Assembly (NCBI GenBank): GCA_913055765.1
Contig: CAJXKI010000002.1
Location: 1-44,603, forward strand
Direction: 5' to 3'
Length of the DNA: 44,603 nucleotides
Source: an uncultured Ectothiorhodospiraceae bacterium
GTDB taxonomy: Bacteria; Pseudomonadota; Gammaproteobacteria; Nitrococcales; Halorhodospiraceae
Of this stretch, positions 1-8,693 are shown in pieces. Under the pieces are notes generated by a model. It did not search any database. It was not told the origin of the DNA and saw nothing but the letters and a program-made list of their open reading frames with translations. Numbering within the stretch: position 1 is the stretch's first letter; every line of letters begins with the position of its first letter. The translations under genes and the position numbers were made by a program.

Positions 1-105
1 CACAACATATAGGGTCACACCGGCAGCCGGCTACCCTACCGCAAGCCGCTGACACCCACACGATCCGAGAAAGGGCCGGCGGCTGCGCGCCTGGCCGGGG
101 TCGAG

Positions 106-1290
106 GTGTTGGATTACGGGGTCCTGCCCACGCCGGCCCTGGCCCGGCAGGCCCTGGCGGACGGGGTGCCGGCCATCATGGTCACCGGGAGCCACATCCC
201 CTTCGACCGCAACGGGCTGAAGTTCTACCGCCCCGAGGGCGAGATCACCAAGGACGACGAGGCCGCCATCCTGGCGACGGCGGTCGACCTCCCGGACCTC
301 GGGGAGCCGGAGCGGGCGCCGGAGTCCGACCAGGCGCGGCAGGCCTACGTGCAGCGCAATACCGACTGGTTCGGCGGCACGCCGCTGGCCGGCCGGCGGG
401 TGGGGCTGTACTCGCACTCCGCCGCCGGCCGGGACGTGAACCGGGCGGTGCTGGAGGCCCTGGGCGCCACGGTAGTGGAGCTCGGCCGGAGCGAGTCCTT
501 CGTGCCCGTGGATACCGAGGCTGTGAGCAAGGCGGATCGCGAGAGCGGCCGGCGCTGGGCTGCCGAGTACGAGCTGGACGCCATCCTCTCCACGGACGGC
601 GACGGCGATCGCCCCCTCGTGGCGGACGAGCAGGGCGAATGGCTGCGCGGCGACGTCCTCGGCCTGCTCTGCGCCCGGGAGCTGGGGATCCGGGCGCTAG
701 CGGTGCCGGTGAGCTGCAATACGGCCATCGAGGCCAGCGGGGCCTTCGACGAGGTCCTGCGCACCCGGATCGGCTCCCCCTACGTCCTGGCGGGGATGGC
801 CACCCTCCGGGAGCGCCACGACCGCGTGGCGGGCTTCGAGGCCAATGGCGGCTTCCTGCTCGGCACGTCGGTGGAGGCGGACGGGCAACGGCTGAACGCC
901 CTGCCCACCCGCGACGCCCTGCTGCCGGCCCTGACGGTCATGGTCGCCGCCGCTCGGCGGGCAATGCCGCTCTCCCGCCTCGTGGGAGAGCTGCCGGCGC
1001 GCTATACGGCCAGCGACCGCCTGCAGGACTTCCCTCGGGAGACGAGCCAGGAGATGCTCGCGGCGTGGCAAGCGGAGCCCGCGGCCATGCGGCAGGCGCT
1101 GGGCCTGGGAAGCCCCATTGCGGCGGTGGATACCACGGACGGCCTGCGGGTGACGCTGGAGGACGGCGATATCGTCCACCTGCGCCCCTCCGGCAACGCG
1201 CCGGAGCTACGCTGCTACGCGGAGGCGGATAGCCCCGAACGGGCGGCCTCCCTGGTGACGACGACCCTGGAGAAGCTTGCCGGGGCGTGA
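106..1290 (+). CDS. Phosphomannomutase/phosphoglucomutase family protein, N-terminally truncated (in-frame stop at 10-12)
   Basis: AIMVTGSHIPFDRNGLKFYRPEGEI active-site loop, DGDGDRPL metal-binding loop, GFEANGGFLLG and RPSGNAPELRCY motifs; the usual N-terminal part of domain 1 is absent. Confidence 0.85.
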   Translation: MLDYGVLPTPALARQALADGVPAIMVTGSHIPFDRNGLKFYRPEGEITKDDEAAILATAVDLPDLGEPERAPESDQARQAYVQRNTDWFGGTPLAGRRVGLYSHSAAGRDVNRAVLEALGATVVELGRSESFVPVDTEAVSKADRESGRRWAAEYELDAILSTDGDGDRPLVADEQGEWLRGDVLGLLCARELGIRALAVPVSCNTAIEASGAFDEVLRTRIGSPYVLAGMATLRERHDRVAGFEANGGFLLGTSVEADGQRLNALPTRDALLPALTVMVAAARRAMPLSRLVGELPARYTASDRLQDFPRETSQEMLAAWQAEPAAMRQALGLGSPIAAVDTTDGLRVTLEDGDIVHLRPSGNAPELRCYAEADSPERAASLVTTTLEKLAGA

Positions 1291-1369
1291 GTTCTATAGC
1301 TCGTTACATCTGCCGCATCCGCCCCGAGCATGGCATGTTCTGAATCAGTACTCATCACGAGAGGTCAAT

Positions 1370-2365
1370 ATGAAGGCAATACTCCACCTCGGCGATCAGA
1401 AAAACGGCTCCAAGAGCATTCAGGAGTTTTTGAATAAAAATGTTGGGAATCTTCGAAGAGAAGGTGTGCTTAAGCCAAAAGCGGCTAAAATGGGGCCTTA
1501 TGATGCTGGGTTTCGAGCGTTAGCTGGAGATTCTAATTGGGCTAAGCAGTTTGCTACCAAAAGAGGGCTCGAGGACGATACCGTAGAGGCGGTCAGGCAG
1601 TATATCGATACCGGCCTGAGAGAAGAGCTTGAGTCTCAAACAGGCTCATTGGCCATCTTCTCTTTTGAAGGCCTTCTGGGTATGGCAGACCAGGAAAAAG
1701 AAGCTCTTGTTTGTTTTCTTGATCAATATTTTGATGAGATCGATGCAGTCGTGTTCTTGAGGCGCAATGATCGCAAGGTTCGGAGCGGATATGTGACCCG
1801 AATCCAGAATGCCGGAATAACGGAACGAGATCTTTTCTTCAATAAGAATGGGGTTGCCCGCGGGCCGCATTATTTGTCGCACATTCAGAAGTGGTCCGAG
1901 CTGCTGGGGAGAGATAGGCTCCAGGTTCTGAATTTTGATAAATCCGATGATGTTGTGCAGGATTTTATAGCGGCCGTGGAGCTTGAGGGCCCCTTCGACT
2001 ACGAAGACGAGCAGAGGAATGTTGCGCCTTCTGCCTACGGGCTGGAGGTCATGCTGCGCTTCAATGAGCGGATGGCGGACCTGGAGCCGTACTGCCAGAA
2101 GCCGGTCGCCATAAGGAGGCAGATCCGGCAGATGTTGCACGAAGGGGAAAAGTACAAGCCGGCTCGGCAACGTGCCATCCAGCATTATGAGGCATTCCGG
2201 GAAGAGAACGAGAGGCTTGGTGAGGCACTTCTAGGTGTGAAGCAAGATTTCTTTGATCACGACTTCTCTGAGTACCCGGAGGAAGAAATGACGGTTGAGG
2301 TGGATGATAGCGACTTCCAGGCGTATATCAGGAAGGCAGCGCAGAATTGTGGCCTTGCCGTGTGA
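1370..2365 (+). CDS. Sulfotransferase-like protein (divergent PAPS-binding loop)
   Basis: ATG at 1370 preceded by gagagg; N-terminus MKAILHLGDQKNGSKSIQEFL aligns with sulfotransferase HxGxxKTGTTSIQ loop; noticeably AT-richer than neighbours. Confidence 0.6.
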   Translation: MKAILHLGDQKNGSKSIQEFLNKNVGNLRREGVLKPKAAKMGPYDAGFRALAGDSNWAKQFATKRGLEDDTVEAVRQYIDTGLREELESQTGSLAIFSFEGLLGMADQEKEALVCFLDQYFDEIDAVVFLRRNDRKVRSGYVTRIQNAGITERDLFFNKNGVARGPHYLSHIQKWSELLGRDRLQVLNFDKSDDVVQDFIAAVELEGPFDYEDEQRNVAPSAYGLEVMLRFNERMADLEPYCQKPVAIRRQIRQMLHEGEKYKPARQRAIQHYEAFREENERLGEALLGVKQDFFDHDFSEYPEEEMTVEVDDSDFQAYIRKAAQNCGLAV

Positions 2366-2415
2366 GTAGGCTCTCCGTGCGAACATGGCCTTGGGGTGAC
2401 CTTTTCGGGGGAGGG

Positions 2416-2478
2416 ATGTTTCGGGCTGCGGCGGCTTCCGTGGTGGCAAGAACCCTGGAGAAGCTCGCCCGGTCATGA
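2416..2478 (+). pseudogene. Remnant of a phosphomannomutase 3' end
   Basis: Frame gives MFRAAAASVVARTLEKLARS*, matching the intact PMM tail RAASLVTTTLEKLAGA*; DNA shares ACCCTGGAGAAGCTnGCC. Confidence 0.65.
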
Positions 2479-3755
2479 GCGGCGGGCTCCACGTCGTCCT
2501 GCACATCGGCACCGAGAAGACCGGGACCACGACGCTGCAGTCGGTGCTCGCCGCCCACCGGGAGCGGTTGCACACCTGCGGGATCGGCTACCTGACCACG
2601 CCGGGGCGCGTCGATGCCCGCGGCCTGGCCGCGGCCGCCCTGGAGGACCGGATCCCGGATGACTATCTGTACCACTTGGGCCGTGACGCGCCGGCGGAGC
2701 GCGCCGCGTTCCGCACCGAGGCCGTCGATGCCCTGCGGGCCGATGTCGCCGCGCTGCCGGCCGATATCCATACGGTGGTGCTCTCCAGCGAGCACTTCCA
2801 CTCGCGCCTGCGCCGCCCTTCCGAGGTGGCCTGGCTCGGGGCGGTGCTGGGGGAGTGGGCCGCCTCGGTCCGGGTGGTCGCCTATCTCCGCCGGCAGGTG
2901 GATGTGATGGCCTCGTTCTACTCCACCGAGCTGAAGAACGGCGGCCGGCGGACGCTGGCGCAGGCAGCGGAGAAGCTGTGCCACCCCGGCAACCACTACT
3001 TCGATTACCACCGGATGCTCGGGCTCTGGGCGGAGCACTTCGGGGCGGAGGCGATCACCCCCCGGGTCATGGCCCCCGGCGAGCTCCAGGGGGACCGTCT
3101 GGTGGAGGACTTCCTGGGGGTGCTGGGGGTAGCGGATCTTCACCTCCCGGACCCGGACCGGGGCTGGCTCAACGAGTCCGTGACCCCCCTGGGGCAGGGG
3201 CTGCTCCGGGGGATCAACACCGAGCTGGCGCGGCGGGGGGCCGAGGATCCGGTCGCCGCCTCGCTTCGCGAGCTGCGCCAGGAGGTCCTGCAGGCCTTCC
3301 GGGGTAAGGGGGCGACGCTCCCCCTGAAGGAGGCAAGGCGGCTCCAGGCCGCCTTTGATGAGGCCAACGCGGCGGTCTGCGCGCGCTGGTTCCCCGGCCG
3401 GGAGCGGCTCTTCGAGCCGGTCAACCAGGCGACCTACCCGGTGCGCCAGGGCGAGCCTGCCCTCTCCGAGGAGCAGCTCGACCTGGTGCGCCGCATCCTG
3501 GATGCCGTGGACGACGAGGCGGCCACCGGCAATCCCCTCAAGCCCTTCGACGCCTGTGCCATCCTGCTGCGCGATGCCGCGGTGGCCCGGGAGGATGAGA
3601 GCGTGGCCGAGGCGCAGGCCCGCATGGGGCTGGCCGGGCGGATCCGGCCCAAGGGCCCCTTCATCCACAATCGGCTCGCGCACTATCGCGAGCTGCGGAG
3701 CCTGCGGGGGCGGTTGCGGCGCCTACTCGGGCGTTGCGGTCTGGGGCGTCAGTAG
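2475..3755 (+). CDS. Sulfotransferase family protein
   Basis: LHVVLHIGTEKTGTTTLQSVLAAHRERL 5'-PSB-like loop; ATGA overlap with PMM remnant stop. Confidence 0.75.
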   Translation: MSGGLHVVLHIGTEKTGTTTLQSVLAAHRERLHTCGIGYLTTPGRVDARGLAAAALEDRIPDDYLYHLGRDAPAERAAFRTEAVDALRADVAALPADIHTVVLSSEHFHSRLRRPSEVAWLGAVLGEWAASVRVVAYLRRQVDVMASFYSTELKNGGRRTLAQAAEKLCHPGNHYFDYHRMLGLWAEHFGAEAITPRVMAPGELQGDRLVEDFLGVLGVADLHLPDPDRGWLNESVTPLGQGLLRGINTELARRGAEDPVAASLRELRQEVLQAFRGKGATLPLKEARRLQAAFDEANAAVCARWFPGRERLFEPVNQATYPVRQGEPALSEEQLDLVRRILDAVDDEAATGNPLKPFDACAILLRDAAVAREDESVAEAQARMGLAGRIRPKGPFIHNRLAHYRELRSLRGRLRRLLGRCGLGRQ

Positions 3756-3794
3756 GCATCTGCGAGGTGGCCCATGTCCCTGTCGAGGAGCGCC

Positions 3795-5819
3795 ATGAAC
3801 CAGCCGGAGCCCGTGTTCATCCACAGCCAGTGGCGGACGGCGAAGACGGCCTTCTGGGCCGTTCTGCGAGGGCAGCCCGGCCTGCGCTGCTACTACGAGC
3901 CGTTCCACGAGGTGCTGCGCACCCTGCCCGCGAGCCGGGCGCGTGGCGCGCCGGAGACGGGCCACGCCGGCCTGGATCACCCGGCCCTGGATGCCCCGAC
4001 CTTTGCCGAGTTCGCCTCCCTGGTGGGGCCGCTGGGCGGCGTACGGGATTTCCGGGCGCGCTTTGCCTACGAGGATTTCTTCCTGCCGGAAGGCGCCGAG
4101 GATCCGTCGCTGCAGCAGTATCTGGAGACGCTGGTGGGAGAGGCGGCGGACGAGGGCCGCCGGCCGGTCCTCGCCTTCAGCCGGAGCTCGTTGCGGGTCG
4201 GCTGGATGCGGCGCCACATGGGGGGGTTCCACCTGGGCATCGTGCGCCATCCCCACCGGCAGTGGGCCTCCTACCAGCGGCTCGCCGCTGGAGGTAATCG
4301 GTACTTCCAGCCCGTGACCCTCCTCACCTTCTTCAAGGCCCTCGGGGAGGTGCTCGGGGGGATGGATGCCGAGGACGGTGGCGTACGCGTGGAGGTCGAC
4401 CTCGCGCTCTACCGTCAGATGGTAGCGTCCTGTGAGGCGGGGGATGTCTACTTCGCCTTCTATGTCCTGTGGTGGCTCGGGGCGCTCCACATGGATCGGG
4501 CATGCCACTGCGTCGTGGATCTGACCTCGGCGGACAGCGGGCGGCTCGAGGCCCTGAGCGAGGTGCTGGCCGAGCAGGGGCTGGCCCTGGATCCGTCCCG
4601 GTTTCGTGCCGATCACGGCGCTTGGGCACCGGAGGGGGCCGAAGCCATCGAGGCGGCGGCCAGGGCGTGGGTGGCCGAGCGGGGGCAGGCACTCCTCCCC
4701 CGCGAGCGCCCGGAGGGGGCGGCCGTCGGCAGCGATCGGAGGCGCCTGGTCGGCCCCGAGGTCCGCGCCCATCTGGAGGGGGATGGGGCAGGCAGCGCGG
4801 CCCTGGCCGAGGCCGAAGAGCGGGTCGAGCGCCTGGTGGGGGTCCGGGAGCGGGCCCTGCTCCACCTCCTGCGGTGGCAGATGCCAGGGCCCAGTGTACC
4901 CGCCACGGTGGGGGGTCGCGGCGCCTTTGCGTGGTCGTCCACGCAGTTGCGCCGGATCCGCGGCGGCGAGCTGCGTCCCTGTGGGCGCGGGCTCGGCATG
5001 GCCTGTAACCCGAGCTTCGCCATGGCCCAGGCCTTCTCCCCGGCGGTGGCATTGCCGGCCGGGCGCTATCGCGTCGATCTGCTGCTGGAGCACGGAGAGG
5101 CAGCCGGTGAGGTGCCCATCGGCTTCCGGGCGGGCCGCCAGGGGGGCAGCGGCGATGAGTATCTGCCCCTGACGTTCCGGCGGTTCCAGCCGGAGGAGGG
5201 CGGGTCCTGGCAACCGCTCGGCCACTTCGAGCTCGATGAGCCGGCGCGGGATGGGGCGGTCGGGCTCGCCTGGTCGGAACGGGACGTCTGTGTCGTGGGG
5301 CTACGCCTGGTCCGGGAGGCCGAGCCGGCCACGCAGGAGAGCGCGGCGGTGGAGGCGCCCGCCGTAGCGGAGGCCTTCCCCGGTCATCTGGATTTCTCGG
5401 CTTCGGGGAATGCCAGTCGCTACACGGTTCAGGGCTTCCATCCGGCGGAGTCCAACGGCTGCTGGACCCGGGCGGCCCAGGCCGATCTGGCCCTGCCGAC
5501 GGGCGACGGACTGCCGCCTGTGACCTCGGTGCGGATGAAGCTCCGGCCACTGACACACCCGATCCTGCGCCCGGCCGCCCGGGTGGCGATGTATATCGAT
5601 GGCCGGCTTGTGGGCGAGGAGTGGCTCACGAGGAATGCGGCCGAGGTGGTCTCCTGGGCCCTCCCAGACGACTTGGGCACGAGCCGGGATGCGCTCTGGA
5701 TGAGCATTACGGTGGATGACCTCGTCTCGCCTTGGGCGCTGGGCAAGAATGCTGACAAGCGGCTGCTGGGCGTCCGGCTGTTCTGGATCGCGTTTGAGGG
5801 GGACGCGGAGGTGGCGTGA
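3795..5819 (+). CDS. Sulfotransferase-like domain with C-terminal beta-sandwich-like modules
   Basis: EPVFIHSQWRTAKTAFWAVLRGQPGLRCYYEPFHEVL; RBS gaggag before ATG 3795; C-terminal GFHPAESNGCWTRAAQADLALP resembles modules seen on glycan-modifying enzymes. Confidence 0.6.
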   Translation: MNQPEPVFIHSQWRTAKTAFWAVLRGQPGLRCYYEPFHEVLRTLPASRARGAPETGHAGLDHPALDAPTFAEFASLVGPLGGVRDFRARFAYEDFFLPEGAEDPSLQQYLETLVGEAADEGRRPVLAFSRSSLRVGWMRRHMGGFHLGIVRHPHRQWASYQRLAAGGNRYFQPVTLLTFFKALGEVLGGMDAEDGGVRVEVDLALYRQMVASCEAGDVYFAFYVLWWLGALHMDRACHCVVDLTSADSGRLEALSEVLAEQGLALDPSRFRADHGAWAPEGAEAIEAAARAWVAERGQALLPRERPEGAAVGSDRRRLVGPEVRAHLEGDGAGSAALAEAEERVERLVGVRERALLHLLRWQMPGPSVPATVGGRGAFAWSSTQLRRIRGGELRPCGRGLGMACNPSFAMAQAFSPAVALPAGRYRVDLLLEHGEAAGEVPIGFRAGRQGGSGDEYLPLTFRRFQPEEGGSWQPLGHFELDEPARDGAVGLAWSERDVCVVGLRLVREAEPATQESAAVEAPAVAEAFPGHLDFSASGNASRYTVQGFHPAESNGCWTRAAQADLALPTGDGLPPVTSVRMKLRPLTHPILRPAARVAMYIDGRLVGEEWLTRNAAEVVSWALPDDLGTSRDALWMSITVDDLVSPWALGKNADKRLLGVRLFWIAFEGDAEVA

Positions 5820-5906
5820 TGGGGCGAATGAGCAGCTCGGGGTGTTGCAGCGGTAGGCCTCTATGCCGGAGCCTACTGGGCCTCACTGCAATACGGTAGG
5901 ATCGAC

Positions 5907-7412
5907 TTGTCTGCTGCCAACGAGTGCCAACCCACCCCCGTACAGCTGGAGGCGGCGGTCTTCGGCTGCCTGGACCACCTCAACCGCTGCTCGGTGCGCG
6001 GCTGGCTCGTGGATACGGCGCGCGACGAGCCGCTGGCGGTGAGCGTCTGGCTGGACGGCCAGGAGCTCCGGCGTGGCCAGGCCGGTGCCCTGCGCAGCGA
6101 TGTGGCCGAGGTGTACGGCACCTCGGGCCGGCACGGCTTCGCGCTGACCTTCCACCGCGTTCCCGCCGAGCGCCTGCCGGAGCTGGAGATCCGCTATGCG
6201 AAGGCGGATGGTGGGGAGGGCGTGCTGCCCGTCACGGAGGCGGCCATCCGCGCCCGCGAGCCGGAGCGCGAGGCCGTCTACAGCGAGTTCGCAGGGGGGA
6301 TGGCCGAGGGGCCCTCTGCTGGCGGGCAGCGGCCCGAGGCGCTGCGCTCGGCTTGGCAGCAGGTCGTCGGCGGCGTCGCGGCCCTCGTGGCCGGCGGTGA
6401 GCCGTCCGCGCCGGGGCCCTGCTCCCGGCTCGGGGGAGGGGGCGGGGTAGATGACGCCGGCTGCCTGCACTTCGTCCACGTGCCGAAGACGGCGGGCACG
6501 AGCTTCCGCCGCGCCGCGGAGGCCTACTGAGGGCGTGAGTGGGTGTGCTACGACTACGGCGCGCACTCGCCGGAGACCTCGGACCGGGTGCAGCGCTGGG
6601 TCTACGAGGCCCACGATCCCTGGGCCGTCGCCAAGAGCCTGCAGCGCGACGGCCTGGTGATGCTCGGCGGCCACGTCCGGGCCGGCAAGTACGCGCCCCT
6701 GCTCGGCATCCGGCGGACGGTGACCTTCGTCCGCGATCCGGTCCAGCGCCTGGTCTCGGCGTACCGGCACTGGCGGCGCTACCTCGGCTTCGAGGGCTCC
6801 TTCGAGGCCTTCTACCAGCGGCGCGGCTCCATCGATCAGCAGAGCCGGTATCTGGACGGCATCCCGGCGGCGGCCTTCGGCCTCGTCGGCGTCACCGAGC
6901 GCTACGACGCCAGCCTGGCGCTGCTCAACGAGCTCTTCGGGGTGGCCCTGGAGCGGCGCGAGGACAACCAGTCGGTGGCGGAGGCGGCGCCCGAGGCGGC
7001 GGTCACGGCGGCGCAGGCGGAGGAGATCCGGGCGCTGAACCCCAAGGACACGGCGCTCTACGAGGCCTGCCTGGCGCAGCTCGCGGAGCGGGAGCGCCTC
7101 CACGAGGCGGGGGCGCGCTACGCCCACGGCGGGCTGCTGCGCTGCCGCCCACGCGAGGTCGTGGGCTGGGCGTGGTGGGAGCGCGGCGAGGCGCCGGTGG
7201 AGGTGGAGGTCTACATCAACGACGCCCTCGCCGGGGTGGCGCAGGCCGCGGAGCTGTGCCCGCCCGCGCTGGCCTGGGGCCCGCCGCGGGGCGGCTACGT
7301 CCGCTTCCGCCTGCCGCTCCAGGCCCGGCCGGGCGATACGGTGGCCTGCCGCGTCCGCGAGCAGGGCCAGTGCCTGGCTACCGGCGAGATTGTCCGGCCG
7401 AAGGGCGGTTAG
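5907..7412 (+). pseudogene. Sulfotransferase family protein with flanking accessory domains, interrupted by in-frame TGA at 6528-6530
   Basis: FVHVPKTAGTSFRRAAEAY * GREWVCYDYGAHSPETS ... GGHVRAGKYAPLLGIRRTVTFVRDPVQRLVSAYRHW; both halves are in the same frame; TTG start. Confidence 0.75.
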
Positions 7413-7453
7413 GCCATCGGCGCGGCTCCGCGGTGCGGTAGGGTAGGGCGTCA

Positions 7454-7491
7454 GGTTTACTTTTGATGTAGAATGGCACGATAAGTAAACC
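7454..7491. promoter_or_regulatory. Perfect 9-bp inverted repeat, candidate operator of the XRE regulator
   Basis: GGTTTACTT (7454-7462) and AAGTAAACC (7483-7491), 20-nt spacer, 12 nt upstream of ATG 7504. Confidence 0.6.
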
Positions 7492-7503
7492 GGAGGGGCG
7501 GCC

Positions 7504-8583
7504 ATGCTGGGGCAACGCATCCACCAGGCGCGCTTGGCTGCTGGCTTGACGCTGGCGGCGTTGGGCGAGCGGCTGGGCGTCTCCAAGACCGCGGTTCAGA
7601 AGTACGAGAAGGGGGTTGTCACCCCCGACTCCTCGCAGCTTCTCGTCATTGCCCAGGCATGCGGGGTCCGCACCGAGTACTTTTTCCGTCGGCAGACGGC
7701 GCAGTTGACGGAGGTCGAGTTTCGCAAGAAGCAGACCCTGGGGGTGAAGCGGGAGGAGGCGATCCGGATCCGTGTCGCGGAAATGGTCGAGAAGCGGATC
7801 GAGCTGCTCAATGCCTTCCCGGAATCCCCCATTTCACGCTTCTCGATTCCGGCCGGTGTGCCCGAGCAGATCGCTGATCTGGAGGCGATCGAGGCAATTG
7901 CCGATGAGGTGCGCCGCGCGTGGTCGTTGGGCCTGAACCCGATCGGGGATCTTACCGATACGCTTGAGACCCTTGGTTTGATCATCCTTACGGTTGATGT
8001 GGAGCATAAGGCGTTCTCGGGCATGACGGCGAAGGCCGTGGCAGCTGATGGCCAGCAGTACCCGGTGATCGCCGTGTCCTCGTGCTGGCCTGGTGATCGT
8101 CAGCGCTTTACGCTCGCCCACGAGCTGGCCCATGTGCTGTTCGCTGGGCGCTTGGCGGATGGGGTTGATGAGGAGAAGGCTTGCGATCGCTTTGCCGGCG
8201 CGTTTCTCGTCCCCCAAGCGGCGGTCGCCCATGAGCTTGGGGAGCGGCGTCGACACCTGGAGCCGCGGGAGCTGTATCGGCTCAAGCATGAGTACGGGAT
8301 CTCCATGCGGGGGTGGGTGCTTAGGGCTGTGCAGTGTGGGATTCTTCCGCAAGCCCACTGCCAGTCGCTGATGAGGCTGTTCTCTTCTCGTGGATGGAAC
8401 CGCAAGGAGCCGGGCGAGCCTTTGGAAGCCGAGGCCCCCAAGCTGTTCGAGCAGTTGGTGTACCGGGCGCTAGGGGAGCGACTGATCTCGGAGGCCAAGG
8501 CCGCAGAGCTGCTTGGCATCCCGCGGATGCAGTTCTATCGGGAGCGCTGGATGGAACCGCGGGATGCTGCTGCTCATTTCTAG
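7504..8583 (+). CDS. XRE-family HTH plus ImmA/IrrE-type zinc metallopeptidase
   Basis: HTH LGQRIHQARLAAGLTLAALGERLGVSKTAVQKYEKG and TLAHELAHVLF HExxH motif. Confidence 0.9.
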   Translation: MLGQRIHQARLAAGLTLAALGERLGVSKTAVQKYEKGVVTPDSSQLLVIAQACGVRTEYFFRRQTAQLTEVEFRKKQTLGVKREEAIRIRVAEMVEKRIELLNAFPESPISRFSIPAGVPEQIADLEAIEAIADEVRRAWSLGLNPIGDLTDTLETLGLIILTVDVEHKAFSGMTAKAVAADGQQYPVIAVSSCWPGDRQRFTLAHELAHVLFAGRLADGVDEEKACDRFAGAFLVPQAAVAHELGERRRHLEPRELYRLKHEYGISMRGWVLRAVQCGILPQAHCQSLMRLFSSRGWNRKEPGEPLEAEAPKLFEQLVYRALGERLISEAKAAELLGIPRMQFYRERWMEPRDAAAHF

Positions 8584-8693
8584 AGCGGATGAAGGAACGT
8601 GGCAGGCGCCTGCCTTGGGGGATGGCGGAGAATACGATCCGGCGTGCCGAATACAACGCCAAGCAGATGACTCGCAAGTAAGGGGGGCACGTT

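Noticed and set aside
30-43. GGTAGGGTAG motif also at 7437-7446 and 36622-36631
   Set aside because: Only three occurrences noticed with no extended flanking similarity; could be -10-like elements by chance.
6528-6530. Selenocysteine as the explanation of the in-frame TGA
   Set aside because: No obvious SECIS-like hairpin directly downstream by eye, and the position is usually aromatic rather than Cys; not favoured over mutation or error, though not excluded.
2328-7586. Long minus-strand ORFs at 2328-3683, 3723-5225 and 5883-7586
   Set aside because: Antisense to recognisable sulfotransferase genes; no family motifs.
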